From Zasmidium citrigriseum (Eukaryota; Ascomycota; Dothideomycetes; Mycosphaerellales; Mycosphaerellaceae): a stretch of 64,000 nt of DNA. The notes under the pieces are model-generated. The model saw nothing but the letters and a program-made list of their open reading frames with translations, made no database searches and was not told the DNA's origin. A program made the position numbers and the translations under genes. This document shows positions 12,542 to 24,148 of this stretch, piece by piece. Numbering within the stretch: the first letter of the stretch is position 1; the number at the start of each line of letters is the position of its first letter. The stretch is taken from the NCBI GenBank assembly GCA_002786025.1, contig NHNW01000044.1, forward strand, positions 186,001 to 250,000. The letters run 5' to 3'.

Positions 12542-14536
12542 CTACATCTTCGCACGATTGAAACTCTTCTCCACCTCCGGTACATCTCGCTTCGACCATT
12601 CCTTGAGAATCTTCCGTTGGATCTTGCCGCTCTGGAGTTTGGGCTGCTCAAATGTTAGACCTGTCAAACTCAAACCAGGGCATTCGGAACTCACAATTTC
12701 ATCCACGATCTTGACGCCTCCCACGAGCGCCTTGTGCTTTGCCACTCGTGGCTTGAACCAATCTTGTATTTGCTTTGGAGTGACCTTGGCCTTCTTCGCT
12801 TCCTCGGTCAAGACTACGTAAGCTCGAGGATACTCTTGGTCTTGGATTGTGATGCCAACGGCTGCTGCATCAGCCAGGGCGTCATTCTCCAGGAGCTTTG
12901 CTTCCAGTTCTGCGGGTGCCACTTGCAGCGCGTTGACTTTGATGAGCTAGATTGTGGTCAGCTTGCTCCTCCAGGCAATATAGAATGAATCGTCTTACCT
13001 CTTTCTTTCGATCGACAATCCAGATGTAACCTTCCTTATTGATGACAGCCACATCACCCGTTCTTAGCCATCCATCAGAAGTGAAAGTCTCTTGCGTCGC
13101 TTTCTCGTTCTTCCAGTATCCCAGCATGACGTTCGGTGCTTTGATCAACATTTCGCCAGGGGTATCGAAGCCAACCTCTTTATCATCGTCGTCTACCAGC
13201 TTCATCTGGTTGTTTGGAATAAGTCTGCCAATCGTGCCGTTGTCTTTGGGCTCGATCTGTAATATTGATCCGCAGGTCACCTCGGTCATGCCCCAGCCTT
13301 GTTTGACTTCGCAGGTGAATCTCCGGGCGATTTCGTTTTGTAGCTCTTTCCCAAGTGGTGCTCCGCCTGAAAGAATGGATCGTATGCTGCTGAGATCATC
13401 TGCACAAGAATCAGCCCCCTTCTGTAGTTTGCCCATGCGAGGAACACTTACATTTCTTCGTTTCGGGCCTCTTGGCCAACATGACCAGGATGGGAGGTGC
13501 GACTTGCAAGTCTGTGATCTTCGCGTCTTGTATACACCGGAGATAGTCCTCGTAGATGAATTGCCGCATGATGTATATCGGTACATGAAATTTGCAGGAC
13601 ATCAGGTTGGCGTACATCTGACCGTATGCGTGGTAGAGCGGAAGGAAGCCGATCCATCGCTCGTTGTCGACTGTGTCGCCTTTCTCGAAGTCCTTATCCG
13701 GCCAGCGGATCTTGGCTGTTTGTGCTACCTGTACATGGCATGTTAGCTCGTTCTCTCGCAGACTCATCCGTATGCACACTGACGTTGGCTATTAGAGCAT
13801 GATGTGAAATCATAACACCCTTTGGCATGCCCGTTCTGCAGTCACATCAGCCCACTGGGTCAAATGTTCCCTCGTCCATCCCTTATACGTACGTGCCAGA
13901 GCTGAAGTTGATAGTAGCAATTGTCTTCTCAGACTCTTCCTGACCCATCGGCCGCCATCTGAAGTTCTCTGCCTCTTTCTCGCTCGCAACCATATATCGC
14001 CAATCTTTCACCCCAAGCTTCTCTTTACAAGGTTCTGGGTCGTCCGTAAACTGAAAGATCTGATCTTTCGAGAGCGTGCCCGCCTTCTTCGCCGCCTCAA
14101 GGTCCCTCTCAATCAAGCTGGGATGTGTCAAGAGACACTTGGCGTTGGTGAGGGTCATTTGGTGTACGATCTCCTCCACGGTGTAGATCGGGTTGATAGC
14201 ACTGAAACACCTTCCTCCTCCTACTATTCCCAGGTATGCCGCAGGGACAAGGACGTGATTGGGAGTATGTATCAAGCAGACGTCGCCCTTCTTCAGCCCC
14301 AGCTTGTCCAATCCTATGATCAATCTCTTTATCCATGACAGCATCTTTGCGGGCGAGACGTTGATGTCGAAGTTGCCGGCATCGTACCAGATGGGGTCAT
14401 CGCTGACTGGGACGCCTTCGGGGTAGAGGTAGTCGAGGACATTGCACTGGTCCAAGTGTTAGCTTTCCTCTCGCCATGTGAAGCCGTTACTTGCCTTGGG
14501 TATATCAAGATCCGGTAGAGGTGATGTGTGAATCAT
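12542..14536 (-). CDS. 4-coumarate-CoA-ligase-like acyl-CoA synthetase, possibly peroxisomal
   Basis: An ANL-superfamily enzyme that activates a carboxylic acid with ATP and joins it to CoA. Exons 14536-14495, 14446-13893, 13835-13784, 13728-13452, 13399-12999, 12946-12695 and 12643-12542 give 559 residues. The start MIHTSPLPDLDIPK is typical of fungal 4CL-like ligases. The AMP-binding P-loop is TTGMPKGV, preceded by SSGT at the exon junction. GWGMTE, the hinge DRKKE-LIKV and the catalytic-lysine region QSGKIQRK are all present. The first intron has a GC donor (see findings). The C-terminus is AKM, which fits the relaxed PTS1 pattern, so peroxisomal import is possible. It is divergent from the SDR at 15005. 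Confidence 0.92.
14447..14494 (-). other. GC-AG intron 1 of the CoA ligase
   Basis: The only split that keeps frame and the family N-terminus uses donor GCAAGT directly after the PK codons and a CAG acceptor before CNVLDY. A GT four bases downstream would shift the frame. The intron is 48 nt long. Confidence 0.7.
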
Positions 14537-15004
14537 CTTGTCGCCGTACTCCTGGTATGATAGCAGTCTCTGCCCTCCGCCTCTTCAAAACGAGATATTT
14601 CCCTTGCCTGGTGTGTGAGGAAGACCTACCGTTCAAGAGTACATCTCCACGAGAGAGCTCACAAGCAAAACCACACCTACCCTGACGCAAGAACTAGGTT
14701 AGCAGCACAACCTCGGGCTGCGCTTCACGCGACCTGGTTAGAACATGGCCCAAATGGTGCCTTGCCGTCCTCGCCGTCGAGGAGGCTGCATTCCAAGACA
14801 CGGCAAAGACGGCAAAGGGCAAGCGCCCCCAGCTCACCTTCCCCGGTTCCCCAGCCGGCCCTGCCCCACTCCATCTTCGGTCTCTCGGTAAAGATGACCC
14901 GACTGACAACGTGCTCGCTATTCAGCCCAGAATCCTATGGACGAGACGCTTACAATCTGTTCACGAGAGACAGGTTTGCTCTCTAGATACGACATCAACC
15001 AACG
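14537..15004. promoter_or_regulatory. Bidirectional promoter region, CoA ligase / SDR
   Basis: 468 bases between divergent starts with no coding region seen. The short distance suggests the two genes may be co-regulated. Confidence 0.45.
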
Positions 15005-15915
15005 ATGTCAGAAATCAACATCGACGGCTTCTTCTCCCTGGAAGGCAAAGTCGCCTTGATCACAGGAGGCAAGAAACATCCCTCCCATTCACTCGATAAA
15101 CCCACACTTACAACCGACGACAAATAGGCTCGAGAGGCCTAGGCCTCCACACAGCAACAGCATTCCTCCTAGCCGGCGCCAAAACCCTCTTCATATCCGC
15201 CCGCAAGGCTGGCGGCGAACAAGGCATCGACCAAGCCGTCAAAAAACTAAACGACCTCGCCACTCATGAAAACCTCAAAGGACGAGCAATCGGCATCCCA
15301 GCCAACGTAGCCCAAGAAGAAGACATCAAGCGTCTTGTGACCGAAATCCGAAAACATGAGCCGAAACTCGATATCCTGGTCGCTAATGCTGGGGCGACAT
15401 GGGGTGGACCTTTCGAGCCGACTCCTGACTGGAGCAGTCAGAAGATTCTGGATTTGAATGTGAGGGGGGTTTTTAATTTGGCGAGACTGTTTGCTCCGAT
15501 GCTTGCGGAGGCTGGGAGGCCGGATGATCCTTCGAGGATTGTTATTATGTCTTCTGTGGCGGGGACCAATGTGTCTCATGTTGGAGACAATGGCACGATC
15601 ATGTATGCGGCCTCCAAAGCGGCAGCGCACCATCTCGGCCGGAACCTGGCAGTGGAGCTGGGTCCTCGTAATATCACAGTCAACACCGTAGCACCAGGCT
15701 TCTTCCCCTCGAAGCTGGCCAACGGACTGATCGATATCCTAGGTGGAGTGGAGGAGTTGTCTCGCGAGAACCCGAGAAAGAGATTGGGCGAGCCCAGCGA
15801 CATCGCAGGCGTGATGCTATTCTTGTGCTCGAAAGCCAGTAACTATGTCAATGGCGAGTACATTTCCGTAGACGGAGGCTCGAGATTGGCAGCTGGACGA
15901 ATGACGAAACTATGA
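15005..15915 (+). CDS. Short-chain dehydrogenase/reductase (3-oxoacyl-reductase / RhlG-like)
   Basis: An NAD(P)H oxidoreductase of 283 residues from exons 15005-15068 and 15128-15915. The cofactor motif TGGSRGLG (20-27) is interrupted by a GC-AG intron; NAGA follows. A catalytic Ser lies in VIMSSVAG and the Tyr-Lys pair in YAASKAAA. The C-terminal NGEYISVDGG is typical of classical SDRs. It resembles the 3-oxoacyl-ACP reductase and gluconate 5-dehydrogenase group in fungi. Its stop is only 16 bp from the stop of the convergent PRISE reductase. Role in the cluster: reduction or oxidation of a keto/hydroxy intermediate (inference). Confidence 0.9.
15069..15127 (+). other. GC-AG intron in the SDR cofactor motif
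   Basis: Exon 1 ends within the GG of TGGSRGLG and is followed by GCAAGA. The acceptor AATAG restores SRGLG in frame. No GT nearby restores the motif. The intron is 59 nt long. Confidence 0.75.
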
Positions 15916-15931
15916 GATGTCTATGCACAGA

Positions 15932-17293
15932 TCAATTCACTTTTGCGTCCAGCGGAATCAGCTTCCCTTCTCTCATTCGATCAAACACACCGCCCCAAGC
16001 CTGAATGGTGTCCCGCTCTTCTGTGAACGGCTTCTCAGGCGGAGTGCTGTACATCTTCGTCATGTCGTACTGTCGGTCGAAGTCGAATTGTGTGAGCAAG
16101 AACTTCTCGAAGCCTGGGTAGACCAGTGCCGAATTTGCGATTCCCTCTTTGAGGCCGTGCACATGTTCGAGCGGCTTCCAGACGTCCAGATGATCGTTGA
16201 TGTACGACCTCACTTCCAACGTTTGGCTGGGATCGTCTGGTGGCGGAGTACCTTTCAACCCGAAGTATCTTGCAATCTGAGGCCACTTCTGGCTCCACGT
16301 TGACCAGGACTTTGCATCCGCAACGTTGAAACCTTCGCCCTTTTGACTTGGCGGTAGGTTCAAGGACAGGTGGATCGTTTGTCTTGCGATCATGTCCGAT
16401 GAGCTGTCGTTGGACTTTGCGTTCCAAGACTTGAGCGTCCCTGTTCCGATCAGCTGTTGACCACAGATATCAAAGGGGCGAATCTTACCCGGAAATGGAC
16501 ACTCAGCACCCTTGCCATTGATCGTCGCATAGAGCGTGAGAAAGATTCCAATGGACTGGGCCAAAGAGTAGAAGTTCTGATTCGGCACGAAGCCAATGAT
16601 GATATCTGGCCTGGTACCGGATCAGCATCTCGAACAACGACAGTGTACAGCCGTTTAACTCACCTCGTCTCACACCAATTCCACTTCTTGTCCTTCGCAT
16701 ACTCCGTCATCCAATCCAGTTGCGGATGATAGAACAACATGTCATGATATGGCTGCTTCAATCTTGGCTGGTCCTCTGAAAGCGGAACATGGATGTAATC
16801 CGTTGGATGATTGACAGTCAGATGGCAGCCATACATCTTGGCCCCTGTTTGTAAGACGACAAATTCCAGAGCCGGGCTGAGGCGGTCCATTGCCATGGTC
16901 GAACGTTTGAACATGTTGACGGCATCTTGGAATTCTTGTTCGAGGTCGGTCGAGGCCTTGTATGCTAGAAAAGCATCAGCATATGTTGACATCGGTATGT
17001 TGATGGTCTGTCGACTCACCAAGATAGTACACATGCGTGATCTTCTCGACGCCTTTGACCTTTTCTCTCAACGCATTCTCGATATCGTCCTGGCTGTCGA
17101 GTAGATTGACGCCTGAAACGATTTGTAGTCGAGGATCTGCAGGCCAGAGAGAATCCTCTTGTTTGAGTGGTCGGTTTGTCAATGCAACAACGCCATTCCA
17201 GATGCCTTTCTCAGGGTAGTCGTGAAGTAGCTCATTGATAAATGACCATCCAGTTACGCCACTGGCTCCAAACACTAGTGCTCTTTTGCCCAT
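15932..17293 (-). CDS. PRISE-type NAD(P)H enone reductase (SirQ-like), copy 1
   Basis: A member of the progesterone 5-beta-reductase / iridoid-synthase-like SDR group, which reduces the C=C bond of enones or related dials. Exons 17293-17020, 16964-16664, 16610-16489 and 16440-15932 give 401 residues. Motifs are GASGVTGW (cofactor), TNRP, QTGAKMYG (family Lys position) and FYHPQLDW (family Tyr position). ETRPDIIIGFVPN spans the second intron. A start 12 nt upstream (17305) is also possible. It is clearly paralogous to the intronless gene at 28439. Fungal relatives are often labelled SirQ. The substrate is unknown. Confidence 0.88.
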
Positions 17294-17630
17294 GGCGAGT
17301 TGCAATCGATCCAGAACTGGTCAAAGGGCGAAGTCGAAATGTGTCCATCAGCACTATCAGTCCATGGTCTCTGTCGCTTCGCTCTCTCGGACCATGGAAC
17401 ATGCACCGAGCCCCACGGCGGTTCCTGACATGTCATTGCGGGTATCGGTCTGGGACTCGTTTCCCAGCTCCAAGCCGACCATGCCTGCAGCTCAACGCAA
17501 CCCCGCAGGCTGCACATCATCAACGCGTTTTCCGAACGCGTAGCAGATTGTGTCACTGTGACTTTCCTTCAAACAGCTCTTTGCTCGAGTCTGCCACTCG
17601 TTTTGATCGTTCCATAGGCAATTGCAATTC
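17294..17630. promoter_or_regulatory. Bidirectional promoter region, PRISE copy 1 / EthD-like gene
   Basis: 337 bases between divergent starts. No coding region or clear motif is seen. Confidence 0.4.
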
Positions 17631-18493
17631 ATGATGAACAAGCCAGTAGCGGGGCCGAATCCAGGACTTCTCTATGTCAATTCGAAAATCATTCAGCCTG
17701 AAAGGTTGACTCCTGAGCAATACACGGAATGGTACGAGAAGACTCACATTCCGGACATCTTCCAGACTGCAGGAATCGACCAAGCGTTCCGATGGAAGGC
17801 TCTGGATCCAAGGGCTGAGCGTCCGTACTTGGCTCTCTACCCACTAAAAGACATCAGCTTTTTGCAGTCTCCTGAGTTCAAAGGTATGCTGTTTGGCCTG
17901 GTAGAGTGGTGGAGAGCGCTGACTTGTCAGCTATTCCCGTCGAGGAGGACAAATTGCCAGATACGCATCGGATATTCGACCTCGCCAACTTCGATACAAG
18001 ATACTACAAGTTCGTACAGCTGTACGAGCCTGAGAATGCCAAGTCCGGTATGTTCCCAAGGTCCATCGACTTCTGCTTGTGTTGACTGTCCCCAGATCCG
18101 CCAAATCTCGTCATCTCTGCGGGCTTCACACCAGCCGACAACGAAGACTATGAGAAATGGTATCAGCAGGAACACCTGAAAGAGATTTCTGGTATAAGCA
18201 CTTGGCGCAAGACCGAGAGATATGAGCTGTTCTTCTCAAGAGAGAACCGCAAGCCTCCGGAAGAGCGACAGATCCCTCACCCGCCGAAGTATCTCACGCT
18301 GGTTCGTTGCCTTAGAATTCTCCTCAGATTGTTGAGCTCGCTAACACCCTGATAGCACTTCTTCGATGGCGATGCCCTGCCCGAGCAAGAACTGGCGAAG
18401 GCGAGTGAAAGTGAGTGGACCAAGAAGAGCATGTCGACCATGAAGGAGGCCAAGGTAATGCCCTTCAAGATACTGTCATTTCATCAGAAATAG
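17631..18493 (+). CDS. Duplicated EthD-like (dimeric alpha/beta-barrel) protein
   Basis: About 237 residues from exons 17631-17883, 17931-18047, 18096-18301 and 18356-18493. Two halves each carry the EthD-like pattern: YTEWYEKTHIPDI in the first and YEKWYQQEHLKEI in the second, so one chain may form the barrel usually made by a dimer. Proteins of this fold in fungal clusters bind or rearrange ring intermediates; the activity here is unknown. The 3' end is uncertain: reading through gives a stop at 18491-18493, while a donor at 18455 (GTAATG) could splice on to 18494. A second ATG lies at 17634. Confidence 0.7.
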
Positions 18494-19121
18494 AGAGGCA
18501 TCGTGTATATGTCGTCCGAAGAATCGAAAGCGTCCATGAGGCAGTTGATGCTCTTCACGTTTCTCATTTCGAAGGTTCTGCCCCCGAGCGTGCTGATCCT
18601 GTCGCAGACTTCCTCCCGGATGAGGGTACAGTATCGGAATGCTTCTCCATTAATAGTGTGATCCAGTGTCAGTAGTTCGCTCGATGTCGATGATAAATGA
18701 GCAAACTGATGTTGGAAGTGTTGCTTGGAAGAGGTTTCTCGCGATGACGTGGTTGGAAAAGGGGCTGTTGTTTTGGTGGCCCGAGCTTCCGCAACGCCAA
18801 CCTCACCTCCTGCGCGTGCTCGCTCTCTCCTCGACAGACACCATCTTCAACAACTCCATGATTCATCTTATTGGCAGCGAAATCACGTGTCACATTCGAT
18901 CTCGAACGGGATCCATGAATCTTCAAGGTGAAACGCGCCCAGCCGTGAGGAGACGAGGAGATGGAGCCACCCTGGAGCTCTTTTTCCGAGCATGCACGAC
19001 GTGGCGTCCACGGCCACAAGTGAGGCTGGCAATCGCTCTGAACCGTGGATATACACCAGCAAGATAAGTATCATCCATTCTTTTGTTCATCAAGGTGCCA
19101 AACTCACTTTCCGAAATCGCA
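18494..19121. other. Intergenic region before the alcohol dehydrogenase
   Basis: 628 bases. Apart from a possible extra 3' exon of the preceding gene (about 18494-18660), nothing coding is recognised. Confidence 0.45.
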
Positions 19122-20423
19122 ATGTCCGCATCCGTAGCAGTCGCCGCCGAGGCAAACTCACAGCTCTCGCCCGAAGCGGGTAGTATTAACATCAAGCCGA
19201 CCGAAAGTACGGGATTCTTGATGAAAGCAGGCCGATGGAGCCCAGAGCAGAAGAAAGTCGTCATCCAACAAGTCCCGGTCCCGGAACCTGGCCCGAATCA
19301 GTTCTTGGTGAAGCTGGCTTCTGCATCGCTATGTCACTCAGACATCATGGCCATTGATGCTGGGCAAACCGCCACTTTGGGCCATGAAGGCGCTGGCTAC
19401 ATCGAAAGGATACACCCAAGTGTCGAAGGTAAAGGCTTTGACGTTGGCGACAAGATCGGCTTTCTGTACATCATTGGATGTTGCTTTGGTCAGTGGCATT
19501 CTAGAAGTTCGACCAAATCGCCATACTAATGTTTACAGAATGCGAAGGATGCATGATCCATAATCTGTACGTGTGCTTCCCAGCCTTGGACAGCCTGATA
19601 CTAACGGTCAAAAGACACTGCGTGACTGGCAAGCAGCTTCTACAAGGCTTTACGACCGACGGCTTCTTCGCTGAGTACGCGGTGGTCGACTATCCGAACT
19701 GCATCAAGCTCCCAGAATCAATAGACGTGAAAACAGCAGCTCCCATATTCTGCGCTGGTGTGGTAAGCGGTCACATCGAACCTTCATTGAAACCTCGCTT
19801 ACGGCTTTGGGCAGACTGCATTTCATGCTGTCGATAGCTCAGAATTGGCAGAGGGAGACTGGCTCGCAGTGGTCGGGGCTGGTGGCCTCGGCCAGATAGC
19901 GACGCAGATTGCCAAAGCCAGAGGCGTGAAAGTCGTCGCAATCGACATAAATGATGCGACTCTCGAAGTCTGCAAGCAACAGGGCGCCGATGCTGTTTTC
20001 AACTCCAAAACGAACCAAGACTACGTCGCAGACTTGAAGCAGCTCACAAATGGCGGATGCAAGGCAGCTTGCGTCTTCAGCAATGCTCAAGCGGTATGCT
20101 GTGCAGTATGGTCTCCCTCGAAGTGCTAACACTGGCAGGCATATGCGGGCGTCCCGCCAATCCTGCGACTCGGGGGCGTGATGATGGTTATTGGTTTGCC
20201 ACATGACCCTGTGCCCATCTCGACGATGGACCTCGCTCTGGGTCGCTACAAGATCAAGAGTGAGAGTACCAGCATACCGCAGAGGATGGGCAAGGCTGTG
20301 GACTTCCTTGGTAAGCATAAGATACAGCCTGAAGTACAGCTTCGCAGGCTGGAAGACTTGAACGACATGGTCAATGAAATGAGAGCCGGTACAGCGACAA
20401 AGAGGATGCTGGTGGCGTTCTAG
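19122..20423 (+). CDS. Zinc-dependent alcohol dehydrogenase (MDR family)
   Basis: Interconverts an alcohol and an aldehyde or ketone with NAD(P). Exons 19122-19488, 19539-19566, 19615-19762, 19815-20093 and 20139-20423 give 368 residues. Catalytic-zinc residues lie in CHSDIMAID and GHEGAGYIE. The structural-zinc cysteines are spread over three exons (C-X2-C-X2-C-X6-C), one of which is only 28 nt. The Rossmann motif is GAGGLGQIA. The first 30 residues are a polar extension relative to yeast ADH. It is read with the EthD and MFS genes downstream on the same strand. Confidence 0.9.
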
Positions 20424-20797
20424 GGACAATTTCGCCCATCATACCAAAAAATGTGACCTCAGTCACGAGTGAGCAAGCGTGACCGTCCAAAATCATCATG
20501 CCTCAACCCCTCAACAGCCCAAACGGGGTCATCCTGACCAGTCAACGACGGAGCTTACTGAGTTTGCAGGCAACCCACCAATCAAAGACTTACTGATCTT
20601 CATCTTCATCTGCACTCCTCATCCTCCGAGGTCCCTATCGAAGAGGCTACACTCGTGCCGGGTCTCTACTTCCAGGGCAAAAAGCTACCTCCGCATTTAG
20701 TGTTGGAGTTTTGGAGACGCCAGGCATGAGAGCAAAGCGAGCTATAATTGATCAATTCTGAACAGGAATTTCAAGCAACCGCATTATACCGGCCATC
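20424..20797. other. Gap between alcohol dehydrogenase and EthD gene
   Basis: 374 bases with no coding region recognised. It should contain the EthD promoter. Confidence 0.45.
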
Positions 20798-21392
20798 ATG
20801 ACGCTAAAGAAGATCGACCACGAGTTCAAGAACCTTCAGTTCGCATACGATGAGAAACCAAACTACCAGCCATGGGTGAAGCTCAGCTTCTACTTCAGCA
20901 AACTTCCTCATGTCTCCGACGAGCAATTCCACCGACACTGGGAGACCGTCCATGCTGATCTTACCATTGCCGCGAAGGGCTTCAACGCGTGCAAGATCCA
21001 GCGTTATGTGCAGGTTCACCAGACTGCGGAATGGAAAGAGAAAGCAAGGAGTCTTGGACTTCAGCACCTGGACTACGATGGATGCTCGGAGATCTGGGTT
21101 GAGACTTGGGAGGATTGGTAGGTCAGGAATGACGAGCGGAGTGTGGCGTGACTGATTGGTTTGACAGGATGAACTTCTTCAATTCGGAGGAGTATGCCAA
21201 GGTGATGCAGCCAGATTGCCCGCTCTTCATGGCTTTTCCAGTAAGTCGAGTCTTCTTTCCGACAGGCAAGGGCTAACGGAAAGACAGATCTCGGTCTTCG
21301 TGGGCCAGGAGAATGTTATCTTCGGTGAAGCTTTGCCTGGCTCAGGAGGAGCAGACGGTGTGACAAGCTCTAATCTCCAGACGAGGGAGTGA
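20798..21392 (+). CDS. EthD domain protein
   Basis: A dimeric alpha/beta-barrel protein of 165 residues from exons 20798-21117, 21168-21240 and 21288-21392. The hallmark is in the first half: KLSFYFSKLPHVSDEQFHRH, then a conserved-looking His in WETVHADL. The first intron splits the codon of a tryptophan near the end of the domain, and the C-terminal 25 residues are Gly/Ser-rich. Fungal EthD proteins often sit in gene clusters, where some act as decarboxylases or cyclases on aromatic intermediates; which applies here is unknown. It is the second EthD-fold gene in 3.8 kb. Confidence 0.85.
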
Positions 21393-21683
21393 TCCCCGCT
21401 CTCAGAGCCTGACAGACGGAGGAGGCGTACCCCAATGCAGTAAAGGTACAAGATACATCTTTCGGAGATGGTTTACCGCGTATCACAATCCTCCTTTTGC
21501 CCTTCCACGATTGTCAGCCTTCAAGCAGAGGTCGAACTCGGCTCAGACGTGTGGCTTGGGCATAATGAGAGCCGTAACGTCTACAGTGGCACCCTCTGAG
21601 ATACAAGATGATGCTCTTCCAGGTTCCTGGAACGAGTACCACGGTGCTGCTGAGCCAAGTCATCCTTGATCTCTCTAACGACG

Positions 21684-23863
21684 ATGCAGTCTACAACAGA
21701 GATTCAGTCTGAGAAGGCTGACGTCCAGTACGAAGAAGACGTCGCCATCTCAGGCGACTCTGGTCAATTGAGTGCTCCCTCCAACGAAGAGAGCATAACG
21801 TGGAAGACATGGGTCGTGATCTTCGTAGGTACCTCTACTCCATCCAAATGCTCCCCGCTGACTCCATCCAGATCCTCTCGTCATGCTTCGGCCTCAGCTT
21901 CTGGCCAGTGCCAACCACATCCGCAATGCAGACTACTCTGGCTACCAAGCTCGGAGACGTAACTGGCACGACTGTGTATTGGTTCGTCCCAGCGTACACA
22001 ACAGGCAACTCGTTAGGATTTCTCATCGCTGGCGCCAACAGCGACTTGTTTGGACGGAGGATCTTCTTGTACGTTGCCCACATGTTACCAACAAGCGCAT
22101 CATTGACTTCAAAGCAGGCTATTCGGTGAAGTCGCTGCCGCTGTGGGAATGCTCATATCAGCCACGTCCAAGAGCTCCGAACAAATGACCGCCGGCCTTG
22201 CCATAGCAGGCTTTGGTGGTGGCTTCTGCCAAGTAAAATCAATCGTAAAATCCAACAACTCATCGACTGACATCTAAGGTAGATGGCAATGTGCTCCATC
22301 CCCGAACTCATGCCCAACAAATACCGTCACATCGGCATTTGCATTTCAGATGGCTTCGTCTTCCTAATCGTCATCATTGGTCCTGTTGTGGGAAGATACG
22401 CAATCGATAGCAGCGACTCGTGGAAGTACATCTACTACGGAGGCTCCATTGCCCAGGTCCTCTCGTTGATCTGTCTGGCATTACTTTACTTCCCACCGAA
22501 ACATCCGAAAGGTGTGCCGTGGCGAGAGGCTCTGCCACATCTTGACTACGTCGGAACACTGTTGGTAATACCTGGTGTTTGCTTGGCTCTTGTTGGAATC
22601 GTAAACACTACGGTATATGCCCTCAGCTCACAGCCTACTGCCATGGGTACTGACGGAAACAGTACATGCCATCCTCGAGCGTCATGGTCATCGCACCCAT
22701 GTGCGTTGGCTTCGGTCTTCTCGTAGCCTTTGGGCTTTGGGAGACACTTTCGAACACCAGGTATGCTATTCCAACGCCGCTGTGGATATTGTCTAACGGT
22801 TGCAGATACCCACTATGTCCTCCACGCATCTTTCGATCTCATAATGGTCGAGAGTTCACTGTTCCCTTCATCCTGGCTTTCATCGTTACGATGTTTTACT
22901 ACGGCATCAACATCATATGCCCGACCGTGCGTCTGCTGACCTGCACCCATCAAGCGGCAAATGCTGATCGAAGCAGATGATCAATGTCTTCTACGTAACA
23001 CCAACGACCTCTCGATCTGAGAGCTTGCTGTTGACTCTGCCCGGCAATCTTGGTCTGGTCTTCGGTGCTGTTTTGTTGATCAGCTTCGGCAATCTTCTTG
23101 GACATTGGAAGTGGACTTTGACAGCCTCGTGGATTGGCATGGTTCTTTTTGGTGGATTGATGGCGCTTGTTACACCTCACAACAAGGGAACGGTGAGAAT
23201 GTCCGTTTGACCTTATGTTTCGAGACACTAACGTTGGCGTGGTAGATGATTGCATTCACATTCTTGGAGCAGACTTTCTTCGGCTGGGTGAGTGACGAGT
23301 CATCGAACGTACGATTTGGTCTCATTGACGGGTTCGGCAGGCGCAATACGAAAGCATAGCCTTCACTCAACTCGGAGTCCACCAGCACGATCTCGGAATG
23401 TCCGGTGGACTAGCAGGCGTAGCAAGATACGCTGGTGGTTCACTGGCTCAAGCAATCTATACCTCGATTCTGGCCAATACTCAATCAGCGCGAGCTGGGG
23501 TGACTGTTCCACGAGCCGCGATCAATGCTGGTGCATCAGAGAGTACAGCAGCTGCGTTGCTAGCTGCATTTCCATTGGGAGGGGCAGCACTTCAGAAGGT
23601 CCCTGGCATCAACGCTGACATTCTGGCTGCCGCGAGTACAGCATATCAATGGAGCTACGCCCATGGATTGAAGATCACTGCACTGTCCTCGTTGTCGTTC
23701 GGTGGTCTAGGACTCATCATGTGCTTCTTGCTGGAGAACATCGACGCCAAGGTACGTTCGTCGATCTTCATTTCTGTCATAGCTAATGCACTCGTAGATG
23801 AACGACAAGACGAATGTCTTCCTCGAGAACGACGTCCACGCTGAGAAGAACGAGTTCCACTAG
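21684..23863 (+). CDS. TRI12-like MFS efflux transporter
   Basis: A plasma-membrane carrier of 578 residues, probably 14 membrane helices. Ten exons are 21684-21824, 21872-22068, 22118-22232, 22283-22612, 22663-22760, 22806-22926, 22977-23192, 23246-23287, 23341-23751 and 23798-23863; each junction keeps frame. After an acidic N-terminus come the first helix (SSCFGLSFWPVPTTSAMQ), the loop SDLFGRR, and GEVAAAVG. The long form and the AGGSLAQAIY and DKTNVFLEND regions match the fungal trichothecene-efflux-pump family. It probably exports or imports a substrate or product of the neighbouring enzymes (inference). Confidence 0.9.
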
Positions 23864-24148
23864 GGGGACTTTTAAGTGTCATTGTTCGGAGACCGAGTAC
23901 GCTCCATCCTCTGAACGCAAAGGCAAAATCAAAAGGGTATCCATTTCGTGATCATAAGTCGCCGTTCAGTCGTCTTGCGCATCATCAAGTCCTGCCTTTT
24001 CTCGCCTCAAGAACTGATCTTAAGCCAGTTGTGTCCAGACGTTTGTTCTGGTCGAGGCGCTTGGAGGTATATTCTGGTGCGTTGGAAGAGGCTGCGTATC
24101 TGCTAGTCGTCAGCAAGAGTGAGACGTCGAAGCTGCTTGTGAGACATC

